A stretch of 64,000 nt of DNA, from contig WHVD01000094.1 in NCBI GenBank assembly GCA_015178975.1, positions 124,001-188,000 on the forward strand. Direction: 5' to 3'. Each line of letters begins with the position of its first letter. Positions within the stretch are counted from its first letter, which is position 1. This DNA comes from Hysterangium stoloniferum (taxonomy: Eukaryota; Basidiomycota; Agaricomycetes; Hysterangiales; Hysterangiaceae). A program made the position numbers and the translations under genes. The notes below the pieces were generated by a model, which saw only the letters and a list, made by a program, of their open reading frames with translations, did not search any database and was not told where the DNA came from. Below are positions 1 to 9,132 of this stretch, piece by piece.

Positions 1-1364
1 ACATATTTGAGGGCTATGACGTCTGTTTCAACAATTTCATAAAAATATGCAAAAGGGTCCATGCAGCTTCCGCATGGAAGTACATATACAGGCTCTCCAC
101 ACAGAATCCATTATTTAACCCATGTATTACCATTATGCAAATATATTATCGAACATTTATCCCCGAATAAAAATCATATTTAGTATTTTATATTCAGAAA
201 AAGAAAAAACTTAAAATGCAAATAAAAATAATGTATTGATTGATGTGGGGTCAGTAGAGTTCTACAGTGGTGGGCCATTGAACAGGCTGAGGCATAGTTG
301 AGATTCAGTCAATGGTGTGGTGGTAGTTGGAGGATGGAGTCTAGGAGACGAGAGAAAAGGGTAGGTGGTCAGACACCAACTGCAGGAGAAGTGAAAATAA
401 TTTAGCGTGAATAAACAGCAAGTTGGCAAAATAGAATACACACATACTTTTCTCTCTTAGGATATTTTAGAATTGTGGCTGCATTGCTGAAGCATTTTTC
501 ATGGTTCCATAGTTCAAAAACAGTAGTGTGGAAATAAGAGAGAGAGAGAGAAACAGGCACAGTAACTCGCCAAGAAGGCAAATGTGAAATATAACAGCAT
601 TTTTGTCTCTTTTATGTAGGTCATCATTACTCATGCCCAGACCTTGAAACCAATAATGAAGAAGAAAAAGAAGGCCCATATTTGATGGGGCCATCTGCTA
701 TTCAATTTCAATGTGGCTGGTGATGATGATGGGTCTTTATAATAATCTTGTTGATCAGTTGTGATCACATGGAATTTTTGTATGAGCTATTTGAATCCAT
801 TTTTCAATGGGGGCTTCCACTATTCAATTTCACTGCAGCTGGTGACAATAATGGGTCTTGATGATGATTTTGCTGGTCAGTTGGTATCACAGTGGATTTT
901 TGTATGACCTCTTCAAATCCTTTTAATATCTGTCTGAAGATGTAATATTTTCCATTGAGGTGAGGATTTGTTGGAGAGTGAAAAAGAACTGGGTCACTGC
1001 AGTTGAGGCTGAAAAGAGATATGTCATGACACCATGTTGGACATTACTAATAGCCTGATAAGTAGGTGCAAATGTCAAAAAGATTTGTTATCAGATCAGC
1101 ATACTTACCCTTCCAGGTCAATAGGCCATTCCAAGTCTTTATCCCTTAATGGTCTGCTGTAATTTTCCTCCCTCAAAAAAAGTGTCTGGATGCACCATGT
1201 CCATTGTTCATTTTTTACTCTCCTAATAAAGAAGGCTATGATGTCATGCTTATGTCATCATATAGGTGAGATGTATACCTCTTACTTCTGATTTATTCAG
1301 ATTTTTAGCTATTTTATTTCTGGCACTGTGAACCCCTCTTTCCAATTTCACCAAACATCCAGAC
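1..1364. other. AT-rich non-coding region
   Basis: No gene is supported here. All open frames are short and lack recognisable motifs. The stretch contains a diverged tandem duplication (listed separately) and simple AT-rich sequence. It ends at the edge of a solo LTR. Confidence 0.6.
690..921. repeat. Diverged tandem duplication, about 117 bp x 2
   Basis: Positions 690-806 and 807-921 align head to tail. Both contain CTATTCAATTTCA, then a GGTGA...ATGGGTCTT block, a TGGTCAGTTG/TTGATCAGTTG block, and GGATTTTTGTATGA or GGAATTTTTGTATGA. The units are roughly 80 percent similar, so the duplication is old. Both units are partly open on the minus strand, but stops in the second argue against coding. 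Confidence 0.6.
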
Positions 1365-2021
1365 TGTTAAGAACTGAAAACTGACTAAGGTTGGAAGATG
1401 GGTGGGGACCGAACAGAAGGATGCTGCTCCAGCTTTTATGCTGCACCCTCACAAGTTACTGTTGGGTGTCCTTAAATTTCAGATGGGCAAAGACTAGTCC
1501 TATTGTATGATCCTCATGGTAAGTTACCAATTGGAAGCCAAAGGATAAGTCGAGGGTTGGGTCAGATGGTCAGAGACCGAGGGTGAGCAGAAGTGGAGAG
1601 TGGGATACTTTTAGAGCGAGACTATGAGAGTTATTTGGGAGTGTTCTGAGTCAATATTCTGATTGACCTATAACTATGATACATGAACAGTTTATATACA
1701 GAAAGCCAGCACTTAGCCAAATGAAAACAGAACAAAGAGAAGTACTAATGGAGAAGATGGGACAACATAGAGAGTGACATGAATGGAGACTGGTCGATGG
1801 AACATTACAAATATGGATGTAGATGGGAATGGTTATGGGGACAGAAAGGTGGGTTACTGTTCTGGTTGTATAGGGTAAGGGACAGATGGGAACACCAATC
1901 AGGAACAATGAAAATGCCTAATGGGGTTAGTCAGGAGGCTGATGGTTTGTGCAAATTGGAAAACTCGCAAACAATGAGTTTGTGTGAAGTCTGATCAGGT
2001 CCGAGAGCATGGGTTGTAACA
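1365..2021 (-). repeat. Solo LTR, family B (degenerate)
   Basis: The segment starts TGTTAAGAACTG and ends GGTTGTAACA. It is the reverse complement of the intact family B LTR at 40572-41295: the end sequence, the accgagggtgagc block and the tail all align in order. The flanks CAGAC (1360-1364) and CAGGC (2022-2026) look like a 5 bp target-site duplication with one change. No internal region adjoins either side, so this is a solo LTR. Many CpG sites of the 40.6 kb copy are TpG or CpA here, consistent with age. Confidence 0.7.
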
Positions 2022-2399
2022 CAGGCACTTTTTTGGGTCATATTCCATGTTATTAACTTAATAGGAAGCAACAGAGTGACTGAAAAAAATAAGATGTTGG
2101 GACCTGTTAGGACTTGACATTGACCTCATTTCAGCCACAAGTTGGATCCAGATCCTTAACTCTCATGCATCTCTGTCACCAACTGTCATTGGTTTGAGTC
2201 ACATTCACTACCTTCAGTACTCAAGTATCCCTGATCCCAACTATGATACTGATTTCTTTCAGCTTAAGATGAGATCTTGAACATAACCAGAGATCCCTTC
2301 CCATTTTGTCTTATTATTTTGTCATTTACTCATTCAGATCTTTCCCTGTCATATCCTGAACTTGTCTTAATGTGTCTTTGGATTGGTAGGATGATGACT

Positions 2400-2660
2400 T
2401 CAACATCTATATATATGTGGAAACCATAGTTACAAGTAGGCTCTCATGCACTTGGAGGAATATTATACACTTGAATGTGCATTTGATTTGAATGAGTGTA
2501 TTAGGGGGGGTGTTAAGGGAGGAAGGGAGGAGGGGCATGGGTGGTAGAACTGTTGCCTGAATTGATCACAAGACTGCCTCCATTTTTTCCTTTTCTCTTT
2601 TCATTGTTATTCCCATTTTTCATAGTTTTGTTAAGTTCTGGATCTTGGGGCAGAATTTCC
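2400..2660 (+). pseudogene. Decayed duplicate of the 3' end of the 9.1-12.9 kb gene (part 1)
   Basis: Short blocks match the end of the 1147 aa gene and its 3' flank in the same order. TTTGAATGAGTGTATT at about 2488 matches 12868. An ATGGGTGGT...CTGTTG block matches 12903. A TTTTTCCTTTTCTCTTTTC...TTATTCCCATTTTTCAT block matches the sequence just after the stop at 12926. The copy is AT-shifted and has no open frame. It continues at 4745-5045 after about 2.1 kb of inserted repeat sequence. Five colinear blocks make chance unlikely, but no alignment score was computed. Confidence 0.5.
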
Positions 2661-2902
2661 AGTGGATATTCCAGACACCTGGAACATTGTGAGGTATCAG
2701 CAGTATCTCATAAAGATCCCTTAATTTTCCTAGTGTTATTAAATATTTTCTTGAATTTATTGTAATTTTATTATAATTTTATTGTGAACTTTAAGGCCTA
2801 ATTCCTTTTAACTTCACATAGTAATGAGTTCATATAATGCTATTATATGTTATTTAATTTTTAACTAATTATTTATATTTTATTTATTTAGTTATTACTA
2901 CC

Positions 2903-3131
2903 TGTTAGAATTTGAGCATCGTGGACAACACTAAATTCCGAGACAACGCGATCAAGTAGCGCGGCTATTTTTGGCTACACAATGGGACCATGCCACTCGC
3001 ATTGTCTCATACCATTCCTATTGTTCCCTTCACATATATAAACTATCCTTTCTATTATACTAGACCTCAGTCCGTTATACGCTACTGTTATACGAGACTG
3101 AGCTATAATATTTAGGTCTTACTTTCTAACA
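2903..3131 (+). repeat. Solo LTR, family G (229 bp)
   Basis: Begins TGTTAGAATTTG, ends TTTCTAACA, and is flanked by a perfect 5 bp duplication CTACC (2898-2902 and 3132-3136). A TATA-like ATATATAAAC lies about 85 bp before the 3' end. Just downstream, CTCAGTC...GACTGAG can form a 7 bp stem. The same hairpin-like motif is found twice in the family F solo LTR at 48150-48519, so the two families are related. Confidence 0.8.
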
Positions 3132-3136
3132 CTACC

Positions 3137-4009
3137 AAGCACATTACCTTGCATTTATGTATGCATTTTTGGTGTCACATGATATATTATATAAGACAGC
3201 TCATACTGTCACACTAGTGACTATGACATCTAGTCACACTAGTGACTGTCACATATGTTACAGTCACATAGTTGACTCATTAGGTTCCATTCCGGGATCT
3301 CGGCCTCAGTAATTTATCAAACCTTCAAATTCAGATTTAAGGGTTGGACCCTTGTTATCAAAATGTATATAAGGAGGGCCAGAACTCCACAGTAGAAAAA
3401 CTTATCACACACATATTTTGCAACACAGTATAGAAGCTTATCTCATCATCCTAAGGACAATAATAGCCTTAGTCTGATACACTAACTGCAGGCACCTACA
3501 CTTGCAGTATCTTGAATTCTTGGTCAGCACTCTTGAACTTAGCTAATCATCTAAGTTCCCACAGTTTCCCAGAAATCTTTAGGCTTATTAAATACATAGT
3601 AAATCAATCTTTAAACAAATGCTTGGATATTCGACTCTCAGACTGTTTCCCTATTTATAAATTATTTAACAACTTGTTAGTTCTTTATAAATAGTAAACT
3701 CAAAAGCTACAAGAAAGTGAAGGCTTATAGCAAGTTTCCACTGACTTATTGCACATACATTCAACTCCCGATCCTTATTCTCAAGAAGAGATTAGCTTTC
3801 ATAGCACACATCACTTCAAGTTCATCTGAATTTGTCAAGAGACCAAACAAATATTGACTTTAGTTGTTTAAGCTTAACAGCGCAGCTAATTAATCTATCA
3901 GTACTTAAATTACTGGACCTTTATTTGTTTCTTTCTTGAAGCCCTTGCCATGTCAATGTTTGTTAAACTATTTGAGAGAGTAAACAGCTGGATACCTTAC
4001 AAACATGTC
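3137..4009. other. Repeat-derived non-coding region
   Basis: No gene is supported. Around 3208-3250 the palindrome-containing string TCACACTAGTGACT occurs twice, 28 bp apart. Around 3366 there is TATATAAGGAGG, a promoter-like TATA of LTR type, but no LTR ends could be assigned. Confidence 0.4.
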
Positions 4010-4310
4010 CACAGAGTTTTGGAGAATTAGTCTGGGAGTTTCCAGAGATTAGTTCAGGAGCATCAGAATATTACCAGAGTACAGATGGACTTGGCTTCAG
4101 CTTATGTGCTGTGCCCTCATGCACTCACTCAGATGTCCATATTTCAGAGGGTGGATATATGTCAGAGTGTTTATGGATACTCAGAGTTCCTGGGAGTTCT
4201 GGATGTCTGGAGTCCAAAAAGTTCTGATATTGAGCATACAGAGAGATGGAAGGAATAAGAAACTAAGTTGAGATACAAACTAATTCAAGATTAAAAACTA
4301 AGGAGTAAGT
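4010..4310 (-). repeat. LTR fragment, family C
   Basis: Aligns with 6500-6765 on the same strand and with 25720-25980 in reverse orientation. Shared blocks are TTGGCTTCAGCTTATGTGCTGTGCC, CTCAGATGTCC, ATACTCAGAGTTC and ACAGA(G/A)AGATGGAAGGA(G)GAATAAGAAACTAAGTTGA, given here only as landmarks. No clean LTR ends or duplication were found. Confidence 0.5.
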
Positions 4311-4744
4311 ACATGACTATGGAAGACTATATAGATGTTACTATTATTGTACTATAAACTAAGATCACAACAAGACAGATTAGGATGAAGATTCTGAAAT
4401 GGAAATACAATAAGAAAATGAGTGAATACTTGTCAACTGACAAGTTACCATATGCAGAACAAGGATGAGTTTCAAAAATAGTCAGAAGTCAGATCAGAGA
4501 CTTGGGGCAGAAAGTTGGATTGGAAGTTATGGCAGGAGTCTGATTGGGAATCTGACCAGGAGTCTGACTGGGAATGTGTCATAACATCAATGGATGAGTT
4601 GTCAAATATAGAATAAGGGTGAAGTCCAGAAGTCTGGAAACTGGAAATGTTCCATGGATGGAAGTTGTATTGGGAAGTTATGGAGGATTGAAGTTTCCAG
4701 GAATAGATCTTCACAAGTTTCTATCATCTACATTATTTAACATC
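4311..4744. other. Repeat-derived non-coding region
   Basis: Nothing recognisable is encoded. Around 4500-4590 the phrase GGAGTCTGA(C/T)TGGGAATCTGA is locally repeated. The segment belongs to the roughly 2.1 kb insertion that splits the decayed gene duplicate. Confidence 0.3.
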
Positions 4745-5045
4745 CTCTTAGTTTATTCAAACAGTTGTCTCATATCATCTACTGTACAGTATATCCTGAT
4801 ATTCTTTTTCTTGCTCATGACCTTTTCAGTGTTTTCATTCAGATCATTCCAATACAGCTAGCCTATGCCCTCCATTGCATATCAGATATCAGAGCTATGA
4901 CTTCACCTCCTCAATTCATCCATATCCATGCTCCAGCTCTGACATCACATGTATACATGTATCCCCCTTTATCCTGTCTCTGACCTACTTGATTTCCACT
5001 GATATCATATTAGAATACCCCTGTACAATGGATGGGTGGGAGGAT
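4745..5045 (+). pseudogene. Decayed duplicate of the 3' flank of the 9.1-12.9 kb gene (part 2)
   Basis: 4745-4820 aligns with 13045-13120 (TTTATTCAA(A/G)CAG(T/C)TGTCT, CATATCAT, CTGCTCATGAC or TTGCTCATGAC). CCAGCTCTGACATCACATGT at about 4933 aligns with 13238, and ACAATGGATGG at about 5025 with 13290. This continues part 1 at 2400-2660 and shows that the duplicated unit extended at least 370 bp past the stop codon of the parental gene. Confidence 0.5.
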
Positions 5046-5179
5046 GGTATGGAAGGAACACAGACTGCTAAGTTCTGGAATGTCTAATTTTCACAAGGAG
5101 TAGATGAGCTATGAATGGAAAGAATCTGTTAAGATCTAAGTAAAGGGGGGGCAAAAGGGATGATTTTCAGGGGGGTCTG

Positions 5180-5330
5180 AAAAGGTAAATTGTACTAATT
5201 AGGAGGTCCAATTCTACAAAGCATGTAGAGCTTGGCTTGAATGTATGTGTTGTGCCCTCACAATAACTGTTAGGGTGCTCCAGTATTTCAAACAGAGCAG
5301 GTAGTATGATAGAGACTAAAGACAACACTT
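5180..5330 (-). repeat. LTR fragment, family M (copy 1)
   Basis: Shares AATTAGGAGGTCCAATTCTA, AGCTTGGCTT, TGTGCCCTCAC and CTGTTAGGGTGCTCCAGTAT with 6350-6490. It contains a variant of the LTR motif that is common to families A, B and C. The ends are not defined. Confidence 0.5.
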
Positions 5331-6349
5331 AGCTCAATTGATTGGAGGGCTGAAATACTAAGAGCTGTGTGGGGAAGAGTCATGGCTTGCTGACAAGGTC
5401 TTTGAGAGTATTAAATGAAAAGTAAAGAGGACTTGAACAAGAGGATATAGGTTGAGTTTCAAACTAAGGAACTGTAGCATACATGGGAAAAACTTTGTAC
5501 TACATGTAATGGATGATCACAATGCTGATTAGAGAAGCAAGAAGTCATGATGGTTCAAAAGAAGCCTGGAAAGGAACAAGGAACAGACTAGAACTAAATG
5601 TGATAACAAAAAGGTATGAGGTGGCAAATAACACTTGCACATAGAACAGATGAAGGGAGAGCATTGGGATGGAGATGGAACAGAATGACTAAAGGGGTAA
5701 TCTACAACAAAACAAGTTTTGGGGTGTTGAGGTAGTGGTACCATGTCCTGGGGTTCCAATATCAGAGTGTCAGAGGGTTATGAGGATAAGAACCCATTGC
5801 AGGTGCTGAAAGATAGGGATCCCAATATAAGCCAAGTGTCAGGGTTCCAAGGTGATGCTCCACAGTCCAAGGCACTGATGTCAGGGTCCTGGAAGGGTTA
5901 TCAAGGTAAGATCAAGTTGTGGGGGGGCCTGAAGGGTGAGGATCCTAATAGAATAGGTTAGCAACCAAGGCAACTGTATGAAGTCCAAAGATACATATTA
6001 ATCTTCATTTGTATTTGTTTTAAGAAATGATACTATGTGGTAAATAATTGCCCTTGCTTTCCATATGTATGTCTGATATCATGTATATAATTTAATACTC
6101 TCAAGTCTTTCAACTTAAAGTCCCTCCTGAATACCAAATGCACCTGGTCATAAACAGAGATCATCTCAAGAAATACTACTTCTCTCCCAAGGAATTCAGA
6201 CAGAGGGGCCAACTCAAGAACCCAAGGGAGTTGAATCATAAAAATGAAAGGATGAGATCGAGGTGATAGTAAGAAACAAAAAACACCAAAATTGACTACT
6301 TTTCTGATTTGATGGAAGGTATACAGAGGGCCAATGATACAAAATGAGC
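5331..6349. other. Non-coding, no gene supported
   Basis: The longest open frame is the minus-strand 6033-6449 frame (138 codons). It starts inside the LTR fragment and shows no family signature, so it is not called. The phrase CAGGGTTCC/CAGGGTCC with GGTTAT recurs loosely at 5750-5950. Confidence 0.4.
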
Positions 6350-6490
6350 TAATTGGGAGGCTGATGATAGAGATTGTACTAATTGGGAGGTCTGATTCTA
6401 TAAATGTAGTGGAGCTTGGCTTCAACTTATGCATTGCACCCTCACACAAACTGTTAGGGTGCTCCAGTATTTCAAATAGAGTGGATAGTT
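6350..6490 (-). repeat. LTR fragment, family M (copy 2)
   Basis: Second copy of the 5180-5330 repeat with the same block order and the same GTTAGGGTGCTCCAGTAT end block. About 1.2 kb separates the two copies on the same strand, so they may be remnants of the two LTRs of one dead element. Nothing coding survives between them. Confidence 0.45.
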
Positions 6491-6499
6491 GTTAAGTGC

Positions 6500-6765
6500 C
6501 ATGTCAGGAACTTATTCCAGAACTATCGGAAAGTCACTGGGAACGCAGAAACTATCAAATAGGGTTAGGATGTTGGCTTCAGCTTATGTGCTGTGCCTCT
6601 ACACAAATGCTCAGATGTCCTGAATGTCAGAGACAGAGACTTATGCTGGAAGATATGGATATTCAGAGTTCTATAGAGTTCCGAATATCGAGTGTACAGA
6701 AAGATGGAAGGAGGAATAAGAAACTAAGTTGATATCAGATCTAAGGTAAAGTACAATTTGTGGAA
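6500..6765 (-). repeat. LTR fragment, family C
   Basis: Matches 4010-4310 (see there), including the shared LTR motif at about 6572 and the AAGATGGAAGGAGGAATAAG block. It stops 45 bp before the family A LTR. Confidence 0.5.
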
Positions 6766-6809
6766 ACTAATATAAGTTGTCTCATTATTGTACAACAAAC
6801 TAAGATCAT

Positions 6810-7556
6810 TGTTAGGATACACACACAAGGCGGGTTTCTGGAGAAACCCGCGGGATATCCGGTAGGACTTGGCTTCAGCTTATAGGCTGTGCTCTCGCTA
6901 GATTGTTATGTCCAATTTCAGACAGGCGGACGGGAATCCCGGGGAGTCTGGGCAGGGGTTGTGGGTCGTGAGTTGTAAGTCGGAGGTCATGGGTTGTGAG
7001 TCAAGACTGGTGAGAGAGATAGATATGCCGGAGCCCGTGGGCTCCAACTAGTGCGAGTGGTGTGAATCAAGTAGGGTTTTAGACGGAAAATGTATTAGAT
7101 TACTGGGGAGAATCTAAGCTAATTTTCTGACTGGATTGTATGTACAACATCTGCCAGTTTATATAGACCATGGAGTGAATGACATACCAAATCCAGTAAT
7201 GATGAAACAAAACTAACAAAACATAAAACAGGAATAATAAACACCAAGTTTGGTGTTAGGAACGGAACAGAATGGAGTGGAGTCCGAATCGTGACAAAGC
7301 ATAACCCATAACGGGAAACGGAGCGGGAGTGGAGTCCTAAATCGTGACAGGTCATTTGACTAAAACAGGAACAGGGCTTGATTAGAGTGGTGACAGAATT
7401 CTGAGCGGGGTCTGGTGACTGATGCATGGAATGAAGACAGACATAGACAGAGACAGAGTCTGGGGGAAGTCCAGTGACTGACATGTGTCGTAATGAGGTC
7501 AAACGTAACAAGTCTTGACATACAGAGTCCGGGCGGGAAATCCTATAAACAGACAA
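6810..7556 (-). repeat. LTR, family A, truncated in U3 (copy A1)
   Basis: Begins TGTTAGGATAC (the LTR 3' end read on the plus strand) and follows the intact 808 bp copy at 46000-46807 until about 7556, where the last 55-60 bp (the U3 start) are missing. It contains the perfect hairpin 6830-6839/6842-6851 (GCGGGTTTCT, loop GG, AGAAACCCGC) and the shared motif at 6868-6898. A TATA-like sequence lies near 7160. LTR sense is the minus strand. Its missing end abuts a minus-strand host gene. Confidence 0.75.
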
Positions 7557-8765
7557 AAATTCAAGGCCATCTATGCGAACATTTTTGTTCTGATCAGATA
7601 GTAGGGACATAACGGTCCCAATGATGCCGGCTTCAATCAGGCGACGGCAGATTATGTCTATCGAATGAATTAACACGTGCAGTAATTCTGTCTGAGAGCC
7701 AGATCTACCCTCGTTCAAAACAACTTCCAGTGTGTCACAAGGCCATTTTCGAAAGTTCGCTTTATTTGGAATCAGATGGATACGCTTCGATTTTCGATTG
7801 ACATACGTCCTGCTAGGAGTTCCTCAAAAAAAGACTTTGTTCCCGTTGCTAAAAATCTCCACAAGACACTTTCTGGGTTGATGAAGATCACCAGATTTTG
7901 AGAGGTGTCTGGATGAATTGATGTTGCGGGGATGATATGCAAGATGATCGAGTATAGCTAATCTAAGCGGCAATGAAAACTCTGGCATGAGTATCGCCAA
8001 GCGGTCACCGGCATTGTTCACAGAGCACAGAGCCATCCGCCCCTCGTCTACATGATAAAAATTATTTAGTATGCATTGAGAAGACATAAATGGGTGAATC
8101 TAGTCACATGACTGGAGCATAATTGACAGACGGTGTTGTCCCCCCGTTCTGTCTGCTGCCCTTTCGATCGTTTGGATAACGTCCTCTGCGGCCTGGGCAT
8201 CAAATATATCGAGTTCGAATAGATTTGGCCCATCGAAATCATCGAGTTTCCATGCCAGACCAGGTCGTGAGTGCTGTCGGCTACACGTGCCCACGATACC
8301 GTCCCATGGTTCTTTACCCACAGCCTTAGTTAGGTGAATAGGTCCGTTTACAATATGCGACAGAAATGTGCAACTTCTGACCGGGCTGGATTCTGCGTCC
8401 TCGGGCACAATTGGGCCTTGTTATTTAGATGATTAGTACATTCACATCATATTGTAGGTGTGTGCGTACTTCCAAGTGATACTATCGGCCAACCGATAGG
8501 ATAATCGCTTCACAGGTAGATACTCTAGAACCCGCCAAAAGAGAGTGAGGGATTCACAGATTAAACCACGCTCTTCCCACTTCCACGCTACGTTGGAACG
8601 CTCTAGGTTCAGACCTGCGCGCAGAACATCCATAAGAAGGCAGCGGTCGAGGTCGTCGTTGACGACGTTCCCTTCACCTCTGCACATCGTAGTGAATTCG
8701 TACGAAGTATATGGAAGAGATTGCATCAATATACTGACATATCTGAATGAGTTCCAGGAAACCAC
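7557..8765 (-). pseudogene. ARM/HEAT-repeat-like gene, 3' end replaced by an LTR
   Basis: Three exons can be joined in frame: 8483-8726 (from an in-frame ATG; the frame is open to 8765 and an upstream exon is possible), 8108-8416, and 8047 down to the LTR junction near 7557. The introns are 66 nt (8417-8482, donor GTATCA, branch-like TACTAATC) and 60 nt (8048-8107, donor GTGACT, branch-like ATACTAAAT, acceptor TAG). The phases agree. Helical repeat character is seen in stretches such as LRLAILDHLAYHP and LIEAGIIGTVMSLLSD, which resemble armadillo/HEAT units. A single in-frame TGA at 7824-7826 follows a run of seven T. After it the same frame stays open through the ARM-like part and on into the LTR U3. 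The gene is therefore truncated by the LTR and probably dead. Any function is unknown. Confidence 0.55.
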
Positions 8766-9132
8766 ACTTCCTTTACGTGTGGAGTTTTTTGTGGTTTCTG
8801 ACTCTTTTTCGGCAAAGCGAAATGTTCATTTGAAGCGTGTGGAATTGGAACGGTCTCGTCGGAAAGTTCTTCCTAAGGCGACAAAACCTCTGTTTATTCT
8901 TTGCCGAACGCGAGGTGTACACACTGGCAAAATCTGGATATGCAGGTAGACATTAGTAGGAGAAACGGTACATCTGTTGGGCAACGCTTTTGATAATGAG
9001 TGAAGGTTTTGACTTAAAACAATAAGAAATTTTTATTATTTTTAAGACATGTTATGTTGGTCATTTCCCAAAGTACTTAAAGACCCACCCACCTTGTATC
9101 AAAGGGCGTTGTAGATTAAACGTTAACTGCTC

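Noticed and set aside
7119-7718. 199-codon minus-strand ORF as a stand-alone gene
   Set aside because: The C-terminal two thirds are LTR sequence. Only the first about 55 codons belong to the ARM-like pseudogene.
8545-8949. 134-codon plus-strand ORF
   Set aside because: It overlaps the antisense of the ARM-like exon, is Arg-rich as expected for a shadow frame, and has no motif or splice continuity.
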